DNA of 64,000 nt from assembly GCF_025947145.1 (NCBI RefSeq), contig NZ_CP109999.1, forward strand, positions 1,054,001 through 1,118,000, written 5' to 3'. This DNA is from Flavobacterium sp. N1994 (lineage in GTDB: Bacteria; Bacteroidota; Bacteroidia; Flavobacteriales; Flavobacteriaceae). The position numbers were made by a program, and so were the translations under genes. This document shows, one piece after another, positions 16,803 to 27,057 of the stretch (the stretch's first letter is position 1; each line of letters begins with the position of its first letter). Below the pieces are notes generated by a model that searched no databases, was not told where the DNA came from, and saw nothing but the letters and a program-made list of their open reading frames with translations.

Positions 16803-16841
16803 AAGAAAACATAAAAGACTTAACTTCTTTTATGTTTTCTT
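16803..16841 (+). terminator. Long AT-rich hairpin terminator
   Basis: A perfect 16-bp inverted repeat, AAGAAAACATAAAAGA and its complement, encloses a 7-base loop. It ends 22 bases before the next ATG. The stem is AT-rich and the T-run short, so termination efficiency is uncertain. Confidence 0.55.
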
Positions 16842-16863
16842 AATTATTTGCTAATTTTAGCGA

Positions 16864-19800
16864 ATGAAAAAGAGGTTACTGTTTTTACTTTTTGTTTTGC
16901 TTTGCTCGTTGAATTGTCAATCACAATTTAGTAAAACTCACTATATTCCGCCACTATCCAATTCAGATTTACAAGAGCCTCATTATCAAACCTTGTATAT
17001 TTCATGCCCTAGTATTACTCCTATTAGTTTTCAATTACAAGAAATTGGTGGTGCCACTATTACAGGTACAGTAAGTCGAGATAATCCATACATCTACGAT
17101 ATTGGGACTGGTTTTGATACTCAAGTATTAATTTCGAGAAGTGATGTAGGAACTATCAAAAATAACAAAGGATATATTATACAAGCACAAGACTTAGTAT
17201 ACGTAACCGTACGAATGACTTCTTCTCAAGGTGATTTTCAGGCTGGCGGTATTGTTTCCAAAGGCAATGCTGCGTTAGGAACTCAATTTAGAATTGGTGC
17301 TTTTGTAAATACTTTTGCTCCTAGTACTTCTGCTAATCATTATACTTTTGCTACCATTCTTGCCACTGAAAACAATACTGAAATTTCATTTGGTGATATA
17401 AAACCAGGGGTCCAATTAATTAATAATACCGCAGCTGGTAACACTCCAGCAAACATCTTTTTAAATGCTGGAGAAAGTTATGCAATAGCTGTTGAAGGAA
17501 CAAATACAGCTAATAAAGATGGTCTTATTGGTGCTTCTATTACTTCTACAAAACCTATTGCTGTTAATTGTGGTTCTTTTGCTGGAACTAATGGCACAAC
17601 CAATAACTTAGATTTAGGTTTTGACCAAATTGTATCAGCAGAACGAACTGGTAAAGAATATATTTTCATAAAAGGCTCAGGAGTCAATGAAGTAGAAAGA
17701 CCCTTAATTGTAGCTAATGAAAATGGAACGGATGTGTTTTTAAATGGATCAACTACACCTTATATAACCTTAAATTCTGGACAGTATCTTTCATTGGATG
17801 GAACTAGTTTTTCAGCAAATGGTAATTTATATATAAACACTTCCAAAAATGTTTTTGCCTATCAAGGAATAGGAGGTTCTACTAGTCAAGCTAATCAAAA
17901 CATGCAGTTCCTTCCCCCTCTTAGTTGTCAAACCCCAAAATCCATCAATAATATTCCTTACATTAGTCAAGTAGGAACTTTGGGAGGGTTTAATGGTACA
18001 GTATGTATTGTTACAAAAGTGGGAGCTACTTTAAATTTTATAATCGATGGAACAAATTATACTTTGGCTAATCTTCCAGCTACTAGCGTAAATGGTCCTT
18101 CAACTATCACTGGTAATACAAACTATGTTACTTATACATTTGAAGGTTTGATTGGTAATATTTCCGTTTTTTCTTCTGAAGAAGTTTATCTCTCTTATTA
18201 TGGCTCGAGTGGAGCTGCAACTTATGGAGGCTTCTATTCTGGTTTCACCTTTAAACCGGAAGTTGCTCTGAATGGAATAGCTACTACTCAAACATTCTGT
18301 ATCCCAAATAGTGTGTTGTCTGTAAATGCAATTAGCAACTTTGATAGTTTTCAATGGTTTTTTAACAATAATCCCATTTCGGGTGCTACAACCAATACCT
18401 ATACTCCCACTACACCAGGCTATTACAAAGTAGTGGGTCAACTAATAGGGTGTCCTTTAAGTGTTCCTCCTTCTGATAACATTCCTGTGAGTTCTTGTCC
18501 AACGGATGCTGATAATGATGGAATTATTGATAGCCTAGATTTAGATAATGATGATGATGGAATTACCAATTGTATGGAATCTTTTGGAAATAAAGATTTC
18601 GATTTTACAAATTTAACTACCGGTACTATCGCAGTAGCTAATTATTCAAATTCTTATACTGGCGCTGTTAGTTTTTTAGGTACTGGAACCCCTCAAACCA
18701 TTGCCGTAACAGGTGATTCTCAGGGTAATTTTACTTCAGAAACGGCCATACCTAAAAACAATTCGGTACTTTATACGCTATCTAATTTCACAAAGCCTTT
18801 GAATATTTCCATTGAATATCCAACAAGTGCACTAACTAATGATTTATTGACCGCTGCTTCAGAAATAAGAATTACATGCCCTGTAAATAAAACGCTGACT
18901 ATACTCAATACTAACAATCAACTATTGATTGACACTAATTATGATGGGATTTTTGAAAGTGGTGTTACGCAATTTTCTTCATTCGAATTACGTTTACGAT
19001 TGAATGGTGTAACTCCTTTAGTTGCTGGATCTGGAACATTTTCTATAAGAGGAACCGCTATCAATTCTTTAATTATTCAAAATTTGAATATCTCTGATGT
19101 AAGTTCTAGTCGCGTCAAACTTCACGTAACCGCTACTTGTGTACCAAAAGATAGCGACAATGATGGGATTCCCGATCAAGACGATTACGATAGTGATAAT
19201 GATGGGATACTTGATATATATGAAATACGAGGACAAAGTGGTACTATACTTTCTAATGTTGATGTTAATCAAGATGGCATTGACGATGTTTTTAATTCTG
19301 GAGTAAATCCAATTGATACTGATAATGATGGAATCCCAAACTATTTAGATTTAGATTCGGATAACGATGGAATTCATGATTTAGATGAATCGGGCTTTAA
19401 TACCATTGATGCTAATAATAATGGTGTTATCGACGGCTCCAATTTTGGGACTAATGGATTATTAAACTCTCTAGAAACTTCACCTGATAGCGGAATTTTA
19501 AACCCAATTTACAGCTTAGCCGATACTGATGGAGATGGAATTTATAACGCGATTGAATTAGATAGCGATAATGATTCATGCAATGATGTAATTGAGGCCG
19601 GGTATTTAGACAGCAATCTTGATGGATTATTAGGAGGGACAGCACCTCCAACAGTAAATACTACTGGGCTTGTAACTAGTGGAACTGGCTATGGAAATCC
19701 AAATCCAAATTATATAACAGCTGCTCCTATAGTAATTACTACACAGCCTCAAAACACAACAGCTTGTGAACTACAAAGTGCTACTTTTTCAATTAGTACA

Positions 19801-21957
19801 AATGCTGTAAACAGTTATCAGTGGCAACTATCCACTAATGGTGGTATATCATGGTCACTCATTTCAAATAACGCGACCTACTCGGGGGCAGCAACAAATT
19901 CGCTTACTGTTTCTAATGTAACACCCGCTATGGTTGGTTATCAATATCGAGTTTTCCTTATGAAAAATGGAAATACCTGTGGCTTGCTTTCTAATGCAGC
20001 AACGCTTACTACCTTCGCTTTACCAGTTATTACAACCCCAATAACATTAAAACAATGTGATGATGATACTGATGGAATATCCATTTTTAATCTAACACAA
20101 AAAAACGATGTAATATCAACTAACTATTTGGCAGAAACATTTACATATTACACAACCCAAGCTGCAGCAAATACTCAAAACAATGCTTTCTTAATTTCAA
20201 ACCCAATTGCCTTCACTTCAAGTAGTGCAAGTGTTTATGCTCGTGTCGAAAATAGTAACGGATGTTATAGAGTGGCTCGAATTGATTTAATTGTTTCTGT
20301 GACTCAAATTCCAGCAAGTTTTGTCATTCCAAATCAATATAAATGCGATGATTTTATAGATGCTGCTCATGATGATAGAGATGGTGTTTCTAGTTTTAAT
20401 TTTAGTAGTATAACCGCCAGTCTTGTAGCTATTTTGCCAACAAACGTTGCTATAAAATATTATAAAACTCAAGCTGATTTTCTGGCAGAAACCGATGCAT
20501 CTGGAAACTCTTTAGCCATTCAAAATCCAACAAACTACAGAAATATTGGATTCCCAAACCATCAAACCATCTGGGTTCGAGTAGAAAGCACATTGGATAA
20601 TTCTTGTTTTGGATTCAAAACTTTTGATGTCATCGTTGAAGCATTGCCAGTTGCAAATCCAGTGAATGCCTTAAATCTAATTCGTCATTGTGATGATGAC
20701 CAAAACGGAATTTATGGTTTTAATACCTCAACAATTCAAGCCACCGTTTTGAATGGACAAACCAATGCCAATGTTAAATACTTTAGAGCTAACGGAACCC
20801 CACTTTCTACACCATTACCAAACCCATTTTTTGTAAACGGTACTGAAACTATTACGATAAGAGTGCAAAACAATACTACTCTAACAGGCGGACAACCTTG
20901 TTATGATGAGGAAACATTACAATTTATAGTAGACGATTTACCAGAAGCATTTGCCCTAAATCCTAACTTAACTTCATTTTGCGATGATGAACCCAATCCT
21001 GTTGATCAAAACGGATTACTTGATTTTAATACTTCAACTTTTGAAGCTACTATTCTTGGAAGTCAAACCGGAATGCAAATATCCTATACCCTTCAAAACG
21101 GAACGGTTTTAAATCATTTGCCTAATCCATTTAGAACCGGAACTCAAAATGTCTTGGTTACGGTTACCAATCCAATTAACACCACTTGTACTGCTCAAGT
21201 AATTATTCCATTTGTGGTGCATCCCACTCCAAAAATAGATCAACAAGAACATATCATTATCTGTTTACCGGATACACAAGCTATTCTTGATGCAGGGATT
21301 CTAGATAATTCACCAACCTCTAACTATCAATTTCAATGGTATTCTAATGGTGTATTGATGACTAGTGTTACTACTCCAACGCTAACCGTTAGCGCAACAG
21401 GAACTTATAGTGTTGATGTCACTAATGCTTTTGGTTGCACGAAAACTAGAGTTATTACGGTTACCCGTTCGCAGATTGCCAGCATTCAATCTATTGATGT
21501 TGTGGATTTGTCGGATGTCGATACTATAACAGTTAACGTTACCGGTGCAGGAGTTTATGAATATGCAATAGATGATATCAGTGGACCTTATCAAGACTCT
21601 AATTTATTTTATAATGTTCCTATGGGAATCCATGAAATTTATATTAGAGATAAAAATGAGTGTGGTACAGTAGGCCCCATTACTGTCGCTGTCCTTGGAA
21701 TTCCACATTATTTCACGCCAAATGGTGATGGATATAATGATTACTGGAATGTAAAAGGAGTTAGTGCCGATTTTAATTATCACTCAACAATATACATTTT
21801 TGATCGTTTTGGAAAATTGTTAAAACAAATTGGAACCACTGGACTTGGTTGGGATGGAACCTTTAACGGTCATCCAATGCCTGCCGATGACTACTGGTAC
21901 AATATACAATTTGAAGATGGAAGAAGTGCTAAAGGACACTTTACTTTAAAAAGATAG
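16864..21957 (+). CDS. T9SS type B surface protein with IgGFc-binding-like and TSP3 regions
   Basis: 1697 residues. Signal peptide ends near NCQSQ. Residues about 140-380 resemble the IgGFc-binding domain found in bacterial and eukaryotic adhesive proteins (ENNTEISFGD, KPIAVNCGSF, EYIFIKGSG). Thrombospondin type-3-like calcium repeats (DADNDGIIDSLDLDNDDDG and relatives) lie near 545-565 and 760-920. Repeated beta modules follow, several opening CDDDTDGISIFNL or CDDDQNGIYGFNT. The last 85 residues (from YFTPNGDGYNDYW, residue about 1614, to GHFTLKR) are a gliding-motility-associated type B sorting domain, so the protein should pass the outer membrane by the type IX system and be held on the surface or released. 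Likely role: adhesion or motility support. Confidence 0.85.
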   Translation: MKKRLLFLLFVLLCSLNCQSQFSKTHYIPPLSNSDLQEPHYQTLYISCPSITPISFQLQEIGGATITGTVSRDNPYIYDIGTGFDTQVLISRSDVGTIKNNKGYIIQAQDLVYVTVRMTSSQGDFQAGGIVSKGNAALGTQFRIGAFVNTFAPSTSANHYTFATILATENNTEISFGDIKPGVQLINNTAAGNTPANIFLNAGESYAIAVEGTNTANKDGLIGASITSTKPIAVNCGSFAGTNGTTNNLDLGFDQIVSAERTGKEYIFIKGSGVNEVERPLIVANENGTDVFLNGSTTPYITLNSGQYLSLDGTSFSANGNLYINTSKNVFAYQGIGGSTSQANQNMQFLPPLSCQTPKSINNIPYISQVGTLGGFNGTVCIVTKVGATLNFIIDGTNYTLANLPATSVNGPSTITGNTNYVTYTFEGLIGNISVFSSEEVYLSYYGSSGAATYGGFYSGFTFKPEVALNGIATTQTFCIPNSVLSVNAISNFDSFQWFFNNNPISGATTNTYTPTTPGYYKVVGQLIGCPLSVPPSDNIPVSSCPTDADNDGIIDSLDLDNDDDGITNCMESFGNKDFDFTNLTTGTIAVANYSNSYTGAVSFLGTGTPQTIAVTGDSQGNFTSETAIPKNNSVLYTLSNFTKPLNISIEYPTSALTNDLLTAASEIRITCPVNKTLTILNTNNQLLIDTNYDGIFESGVTQFSSFELRLRLNGVTPLVAGSGTFSIRGTAINSLIIQNLNISDVSSSRVKLHVTATCVPKDSDNDGIPDQDDYDSDNDGILDIYEIRGQSGTILSNVDVNQDGIDDVFNSGVNPIDTDNDGIPNYLDLDSDNDGIHDLDESGFNTIDANNNGVIDGSNFGTNGLLNSLETSPDSGILNPIYSLADTDGDGIYNAIELDSDNDSCNDVIEAGYLDSNLDGLLGGTAPPTVNTTGLVTSGTGYGNPNPNYITAAPIVITTQPQNTTACELQSATFSISTNAVNSYQWQLSTNGGISWSLISNNATYSGAATNSLTVSNVTPAMVGYQYRVFLMKNGNTCGLLSNAATLTTFALPVITTPITLKQCDDDTDGISIFNLTQKNDVISTNYLAETFTYYTTQAAANTQNNAFLISNPIAFTSSSASVYARVENSNGCYRVARIDLIVSVTQIPASFVIPNQYKCDDFIDAAHDDRDGVSSFNFSSITASLVAILPTNVAIKYYKTQADFLAETDASGNSLAIQNPTNYRNIGFPNHQTIWVRVESTLDNSCFGFKTFDVIVEALPVANPVNALNLIRHCDDDQNGIYGFNTSTIQATVLNGQTNANVKYFRANGTPLSTPLPNPFFVNGTETITIRVQNNTTLTGGQPCYDEETLQFIVDDLPEAFALNPNLTSFCDDEPNPVDQNGLLDFNTSTFEATILGSQTGMQISYTLQNGTVLNHLPNPFRTGTQNVLVTVTNPINTTCTAQVIIPFVVHPTPKIDQQEHIIICLPDTQAILDAGILDNSPTSNYQFQWYSNGVLMTSVTTPTLTVSATGTYSVDVTNAFGCTKTRVITVTRSQIASIQSIDVVDLSDVDTITVNVTGAGVYEYAIDDISGPYQDSNLFYNVPMGIHEIYIRDKNECGTVGPITVAVLGIPHYFTPNGDGYNDYWNVKGVSADFNYHSTIYIFDRFGKLLKQIGTTGLGWDGTFNGHPMPADDYWYNIQFEDGRSAKGHFTLKR

Positions 21958-21959
21958 TG

Positions 21960-21967
21960 TAACTTTG
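21960..21967 (+). promoter_or_regulatory. Putative -7 promoter element (TAACTTTG)
   Basis: TAACTTTGC immediately after the stop of the first adhesin gene is a good Bacteroidetes -7 box, 19 bases before the ATG at 21987. It suggests the second adhesin has its own promoter. Confidence 0.5.
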
Positions 21968-21986
21968 CCTAGTCAAAAATACCACA

Positions 21987-23999
21987 ATGCTTTTTAAAAA
22001 ATTTCATCTCTTACTTTTATTGATATATTCAGCAGCTTCTGCTCAATATATTACTACAGATGAAACTCATACTCCTCTTCAATTAATAGAAAATGTATTA
22101 ATTAATTCTGGTTGTGCTTCGGTTACTAATGTATCTGTTTCAGGAGGTAATTTTACAACTGGTGAAAAAAGCTGGGGTTATTTTAATGCTAATGGTTCCA
22201 CTTTTCCATTTACAGAGGGGATTATTCTGAGTACCGGAAAAATTGTAGATGCGCAAGGACCAAATGCTTTTGTTTCTGATGATGGTGGTGGAATGGGCTG
22301 GAATGGGGATTCAGATTTAAATTCGGCATTAAGCATATCCAACTCTCTAAATGCTACTTTTCTTGAATTTGATTTTGTTCCGCTAGGAAATCAGATTAGT
22401 TTTGACTACATCTTTGCTTCTGAAGAATATCATGATAGTGCCACTTGCACCTACTCTGATGGTTTTGCCTTTTTATTAAAGAAAGTGGGAGATCCTGCCT
22501 ATCAAAACTTGGCTTTAATTCCCAATACTACAATTCCTGTGAAAGTAACCTCGGTTCATCCTGATATTTCTGGAAGTTGTACCGCGCAAAACGAACAATA
22601 TTTTGATGCCTTTAACCCAACGGAATACCCAACCAACTTCAATGGGCAAACTAAAATCTTAACCGCTAAATCAGCTGTGATTCCGGGGCAACAATACCAT
22701 ATAAAATTAGTCATTGCTGACGAAGGAAATTACAGATACGATTCTGCCATATTTTTAAAAGGAAGTAGCTTTTCCTTTGGTGTTTCTTTGGGACCTGATA
22801 GAACTTTTGCCAATCAAAATCCGGTTTGCTTCAATGAAAGCCTAACTTTAAATGGAGCATCATCTACAGGAATGCAAACGTATCAGTGGAATTTTAACGG
22901 GAATCCCATTCCAGGACAAAATGCAGCAACCTTAAGTTTCAATCCGCCTTACAGCAGTTCTCAAAACGGAAATTATTCCCTAACTACGACCTATTCCCCT
23001 ACCTGTTCGACTGTTACGGATATTGATTTGGATTTTGCTCCACAACTTATAACTGGACAAACTTCTTATACATACTGTGATCAAGATGCTATCCAAGATG
23101 GAATTTCCACGGTTACCTTAAGTGATTTTGTACCCACCTTATTTACGAATTTGCCTGCCAGTTACCAAGTGAGTTTTTATAGTAGTCCCACTAGTACCAC
23201 ACCATTACCCAACTCCTATTTAAACACCATCCCATTTCAACAGATTATCTACGCAAAAATTGATAACACTACTTGTTATGGTGCATTTCCAGTAACGCTA
23301 AACATAAAGGTTTTTGCTAATCCTATAGCTGATGTAACAATTGGCATATGTAATAACAACTCGACAACCCTTTTAGCTGACAGTGGTTATCCATCCTATC
23401 TTTGGAGTACTGGCGATATAACACCATCTATTCAGGTTTCCAATCCGGCAACCTATACCGTTACTATTCAAAATACTGATGGTTGTTCTAAAATAAAGAC
23501 CTTTACAGTACTCGGTTCAGAAATAGCTACTATCAGTAACATTATAATAAATGATTTAAATGATGACAGTTCGGTTGAAATAGTTCCCTCGGGTAATGGA
23601 AACTATGAGTATTCCATAGACGGCATTCATTATCAAGACAGTCCCATTTTTGAACACTTAGGCGGTCTAGTTTACACTGCATTTGTTAGAGATAAAAATG
23701 GTTGTGGAACGGTTTTTCAAGAGTTTTATCTCATGCAAGTACCTAAGTATTTCACTCCCAATAACGATGGCTATAATGATTATTGGAACATTCAAGGCAT
23801 CAATCCTGTGTCACCCAATGCTAATGCCATAATTTATATCTTTGATCGATTAGGAAAACTTATAAAACAAATTAGTGCTCTTAGTCCAGGCTGGGATGGT
23901 AATTTTAACCAAAAACTAATGCCCGCTGATGATTACTGGTATTTCATTCAATTAGAAGACGGAAGAAACGCTAAAGGACATTTCACTTTAAAACGATAA
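21987..23999 (+). CDS. T9SS type B protein with choice-of-anchor L domain
   Basis: 670 residues. Signal peptide ends SAASAQ. Residues about 25-270 match the choice-of-anchor L domain (QLIENVLINSGCASVTNV, GIILSTGKIVDAQGPN, FDYIFASEEYHD, GFAFLLKK). An Ig/PKD-like region with NPVCFNESLTLNGASS and a second beta region with YLWSTGDITPSI follow. The last 85 residues (YFTPNNDGYNDYWNIQG to GHFTLKR) are a type B sorting domain nearly identical in its final residues to that of the upstream protein. Both proteins share the module before the tag (EYSIDGIHYQDS... KNGCGTV). Surface-exposed; ligand unknown. Confidence 0.86.
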   Translation: MLFKKFHLLLLLIYSAASAQYITTDETHTPLQLIENVLINSGCASVTNVSVSGGNFTTGEKSWGYFNANGSTFPFTEGIILSTGKIVDAQGPNAFVSDDGGGMGWNGDSDLNSALSISNSLNATFLEFDFVPLGNQISFDYIFASEEYHDSATCTYSDGFAFLLKKVGDPAYQNLALIPNTTIPVKVTSVHPDISGSCTAQNEQYFDAFNPTEYPTNFNGQTKILTAKSAVIPGQQYHIKLVIADEGNYRYDSAIFLKGSSFSFGVSLGPDRTFANQNPVCFNESLTLNGASSTGMQTYQWNFNGNPIPGQNAATLSFNPPYSSSQNGNYSLTTTYSPTCSTVTDIDLDFAPQLITGQTSYTYCDQDAIQDGISTVTLSDFVPTLFTNLPASYQVSFYSSPTSTTPLPNSYLNTIPFQQIIYAKIDNTTCYGAFPVTLNIKVFANPIADVTIGICNNNSTTLLADSGYPSYLWSTGDITPSIQVSNPATYTVTIQNTDGCSKIKTFTVLGSEIATISNIIINDLNDDSSVEIVPSGNGNYEYSIDGIHYQDSPIFEHLGGLVYTAFVRDKNGCGTVFQEFYLMQVPKYFTPNNDGYNDYWNIQGINPVSPNANAIIYIFDRLGKLIKQISALSPGWDGNFNQKLMPADDYWYFIQLEDGRNAKGHFTLKR

Positions 24000-24002
24000 T
24001 TT

Positions 24003-24917
24003 ATGAAAAATAAAATCTCCATTGTAATTCTTATACTGATGAGTATAGTTTCCAACGCACAAGAAGTAAAAGTGACCTCGGGAAAAGTACAACGCTTTGC
24101 TAATTTTAAATCACAATATGTGGATGCCAGAAATGTGGATGTTTGGTTACCCGATGGCTATTCTCCAAATGAAAAATATGCTGTGCTTTATATGCATGAT
24201 GGGCAAATGCTTTACGATGCCGAAACCACTTGGAACAAACAAGCTTGGGAGGTAGATGAAGTGGCCGGAAAAGTAATAGCTGAAGGCAAAACTAAAAAAT
24301 TCATTGTGGTAGGGATATGGAATAATGGAGAGTATCGTCACTCAGAATATTTCCCACAGCGCATTATCAAGGATATCCCAGAACCAACTAAAAAATTGGT
24401 TATCGAAGAACAACTAAAAAACAAACCACAATCAGACAATTATCTTAAGTTTTTGGTAACCGAATTAAAACCCTTTATCGATAAAAACTTTGCTACTAAA
24501 ACCGATGTCAAAAACACTTTCATTGCGGGTTCCAGTATGGGAGGTTTGATTTCATTGTATGCTATTTGTGAATATCCTAAAGTATTTGGTGGAGCAGCTT
24601 GCCTTTCTACCCATACTCCTATGATTTTAAAAGAAAAAATTACTTTTAATATTGATGCTGATATTGCTTCTAAATTTAGAGAGTATCTAAGATTACATTT
24701 GCCAAATCCAAAGGATCATAAAATCTATTTTGATTATGGTGACCAAACACTAGACAGTTTTTACAAACCTTTTCAAGAAAAAATTGATGCTATTATGATT
24801 GAAAAAGGATTTACAGCTAAAAACTGGATCACCAAATTCTTCCCTGGTAAAGACCATTCTGAAAAAGCTTGGCACGAAAGATTACCAATTCCTTTGGAAT
24901 TTTTATTGGGAAAATAA
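24003..24917 (+). CDS. Secreted esterase (alpha/beta hydrolase, esterase D type)
   Basis: 304 residues with signal peptide MKNKISIVILILMSIVSNAQ. The alpha/beta hydrolase carries a nucleophile elbow AGSSMGGL near residue 180 and a likely catalytic His in GKDHSEKAWHERL near 280; the N-terminal VDVWLPDGYSPNEKYAVLYMHDGQ is typical of the putative esterase family that includes enterobactin esterase Fes and mycolyltransferases. It starts 3 bp after the adhesin stop, so it is cotranscribed. Periplasmic or outer-membrane location is expected. Substrate unknown. Confidence 0.83.
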   Translation: MKNKISIVILILMSIVSNAQEVKVTSGKVQRFANFKSQYVDARNVDVWLPDGYSPNEKYAVLYMHDGQMLYDAETTWNKQAWEVDEVAGKVIAEGKTKKFIVVGIWNNGEYRHSEYFPQRIIKDIPEPTKKLVIEEQLKNKPQSDNYLKFLVTELKPFIDKNFATKTDVKNTFIAGSSMGGLISLYAICEYPKVFGGAACLSTHTPMILKEKITFNIDADIASKFREYLRLHLPNPKDHKIYFDYGDQTLDSFYKPFQEKIDAIMIEKGFTAKNWITKFFPGKDHSEKAWHERLPIPLEFLLGK

Positions 24918-24936
24918 AATTATAAGTGATTGTTAG

Positions 24937-25170
24937 TCCATCTGAAGAGCAATCGCCAAGATATTTAGAGCAATGATGTCCTACTGAAGAGCAATCGCCA
25001 CGATATTTAGAGCAATGATGTCCTTCCGAAGAGCAATCACTCCCTTTTGTAGAGAACCAGTTTCCATCCGATGAGAACTCACCTCCTTATTTAGAGAACC
25101 AGTTTCCTTCCGAAGAGAACTCACTTCCTTATTTAGAGAACTAGTTCCCTTCTGAAGAGAACTGAATCTC
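24937..25170. repeat. 42-bp tandem repeat array (about 5.5 units)
   Basis: Five successive 42-bp units start at 24937, 24979, 25021, 25063 and 25105, each beginning TCC, followed by a partial sixth from 25147. Each unit is two related 21-bp halves built around GAAGAGCAAT or TTAGAGAACC. Read leftward, the array would encode heptads of the form xSLxKEx (SSLNKEV, SSLRKET, GSLNKEV), but the only leftward frame starts without a clear ribosome-binding site. It fills almost the whole gap between the esterase gene and the typA terminator (324 bp). Confidence 0.85.
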
Positions 25171-25190
25171 ATAATTAAAATTCTAAAAAC

Positions 25191-25219
25191 AAAAAACCCT
25201 CTCATCACTGAAAGGGTTT
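25191..25219 (-). terminator. Terminator of typA
   Basis: Minus-strand hairpin AAACCCT / AGGGTTT with a 12-base loop, ending in six T residues, 23 bases past the typA stop. Confidence 0.75.
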
Positions 25220-25241
25220 CTCTTATATCTTAAAACTAAGA

Positions 25242-27038
25242 TTAAATTTTATTACGTTTTCTATCCGTTTCGTTCAAATAGATTTTTCTCAAACGAATTG
25301 ATTTTGGCGTAACCTCTACATATTCATCTTTTTGAATGTACTCCAACGCTTCTTCTAAAGAGAAAATAATGGGTGGGATAATTCTAGCTTTTTCATCATT
25401 CCCTGAGGAACGAACGTTAGATTGTTTCTTAGCTTTAGTAACATTGATACTCATATCATCGCTACGAGAGTTTTCTCCAATAACCTGACCTTCGTAAATT
25501 TCATCATTTGGATTAACGAAGAATTTACCACGATCTTGCAATTTATCGATAGAATAAGGAATCGCTTTTCCGTTTTCCATAGAGATTAACGAACCGTTGT
25601 TTCTTCCTGGAATTTCTCCTTTGTAAGGTTCGTAACCAATATAACGGTGTGACATAATGGCTTCACCAGCAGTAGCCGTTAAAAGTTGATTTCTCAATCC
25701 GATGATTCCACGAGAGGGTATATTGAATTTTACAATCATACGCTCGCCTTTCCCTTCCATCGAAAGCATTTCCCCTTTACGGATCGAAACAAACTCGACT
25801 GCTCTTCCTGATAAATGCTCAGGTAAATCGATGGTTAATTCTTCTATTGGTTCACATTTTTTACCATCAATTTCTTTGATGATTACTTGTGGTTGACCAA
25901 TTTGTAATTCGTATCCTTCTCTTCTCATCGTTTCAATAAGAACTGATAAGTGCAATACGCCACGACCAAAAACCATAAATTTATCAGCGGAATCCGTTTC
26001 ACCTAATTTCATCGCTAGATTTTTTTCTAACTCTTTAGTCAAACGATCTCTAATATGACGGGAAGTAACAAATTTTCCTTCTTTACCAAAGAATGGGGAG
26101 TCGTTAATAGTAAACAACATACTCATTGTTGGTTCGTCAATGGCAATAGTTTGTAAAGCTTCTGGATTTTCGAAGTCGGCGATAGTATCTCCAATTTCAA
26201 ACCCTTCAACTCCAACAATAGCGCAAATATCTCCAGCAATTACACTTTGTACTTTTTTACGTCCAAGACCTTCAAAAGTGTGTAATTCTTTAATTCTTGA
26301 TTTGAATATTCTACCATCTCTTTTTACTAAAGAAATTGGCATTCCTTCTTTTAATTCTCCTCTTTCTAAACGACCAATAGCAATACGACCGGTAAATGAA
26401 GAGAAATCTAATGAGGTGATTAGCATTTGAGGTGTTCCTGTAGACACTTTTGGAGCTGGAACGTGTTCAACAACCATGTCTAATAATGCTTCTACGTTAT
26501 CCGTTATATTTTCCCAATGGTCAGACATCCAATTGTTTTTAGCCGAACCATAAACCGTTGGAAAATCCAATTGCCATTCTTCTGCTCCTAATTCAAACAT
26601 TAAGTCGAATACTTTTTCGTGCACTTCTTCTGGAGTACAGTTTTCTTTATCTACTTTATTAATAACCACACAAGGTTTTAATCCCAAGTCGATAGCTTTT
26701 TGCAAAACGAAACGTGTTTGAGGCATAGGCCCTTCAAAAGCATCTACTAGTAGACATACTCCATCGGCCATATTTAATACTCTTTCTACCTCACCACCAA
26801 AATCGGCGTGACCTGGAGTATCAATAATATTGATTTTTGTACCTTTATATACAACCGAAACGTTTTTAGAAGTAATTGTAATTCCTCTTTCTCGCTCTAA
26901 ATCGTTATTATCCAAAATTAAATCACCAGTGTTTTCGTTTTCACGAAATAATTGACAGTGATACATGATTTTGTCAACTAAGGTAGTCTTACCGTGGTCA
27001 ACGTGAGCAATAATAGCAATGTTTCTAATAGATTCCAT
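25242..27038 (-). CDS. typA: GTP-binding protein TypA/BipA
   Basis: 598-residue ribosome-associated translational GTPase of the EF-G/LepA superfamily, needed for stress adaptation and ribosome assembly. G1 is AHVDHGKTT (residues 9-17), G2/G3 ERERGITI and DTPGHADFGG, G4 NKVD. The C-terminal TypA-specific domain with RGIIGLRNQLLTATAGE is present. I start at the ATG at 27038 (MESIRNIAII), the family's standard start; an in-frame ATG ten codons upstream would place translation ahead of the predicted transcript. Length is normal. Confidence 0.96.
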   Translation of the reverse strand: MESIRNIAIIAHVDHGKTTLVDKIMYHCQLFRENENTGDLILDNNDLERERGITITSKNVSVVYKGTKINIIDTPGHADFGGEVERVLNMADGVCLLVDAFEGPMPQTRFVLQKAIDLGLKPCVVINKVDKENCTPEEVHEKVFDLMFELGAEEWQLDFPTVYGSAKNNWMSDHWENITDNVEALLDMVVEHVPAPKVSTGTPQMLITSLDFSSFTGRIAIGRLERGELKEGMPISLVKRDGRIFKSRIKELHTFEGLGRKKVQSVIAGDICAIVGVEGFEIGDTIADFENPEALQTIAIDEPTMSMLFTINDSPFFGKEGKFVTSRHIRDRLTKELEKNLAMKLGETDSADKFMVFGRGVLHLSVLIETMRREGYELQIGQPQVIIKEIDGKKCEPIEELTIDLPEHLSGRAVEFVSIRKGEMLSMEGKGERMIVKFNIPSRGIIGLRNQLLTATAGEAIMSHRYIGYEPYKGEIPGRNNGSLISMENGKAIPYSIDKLQDRGKFFVNPNDEIYEGQVIGENSRSDDMSINVTKAKKQSNVRSSGNDEKARIIPPIIFSLEEALEYIQKDEYVEVTPKSIRLRKIYLNETDRKRNKI

Positions 27039-27057
27039 CTGTGTTTTTTTGTGGGTG

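Noticed and set aside
24937..25170. CRISPR array
   Set aside because: The units are contiguous 42-bp repeats without unique spacers and no cas genes are nearby.
24981..25208. Leftward coiled-coil protein gene reading MMRGFFVF then SSLNKEV heptads
   Set aside because: Its start overlaps the typA terminator, no ribosome-binding site is visible, and a stop falls inside the second repeat unit, so I keep it as a repeat.
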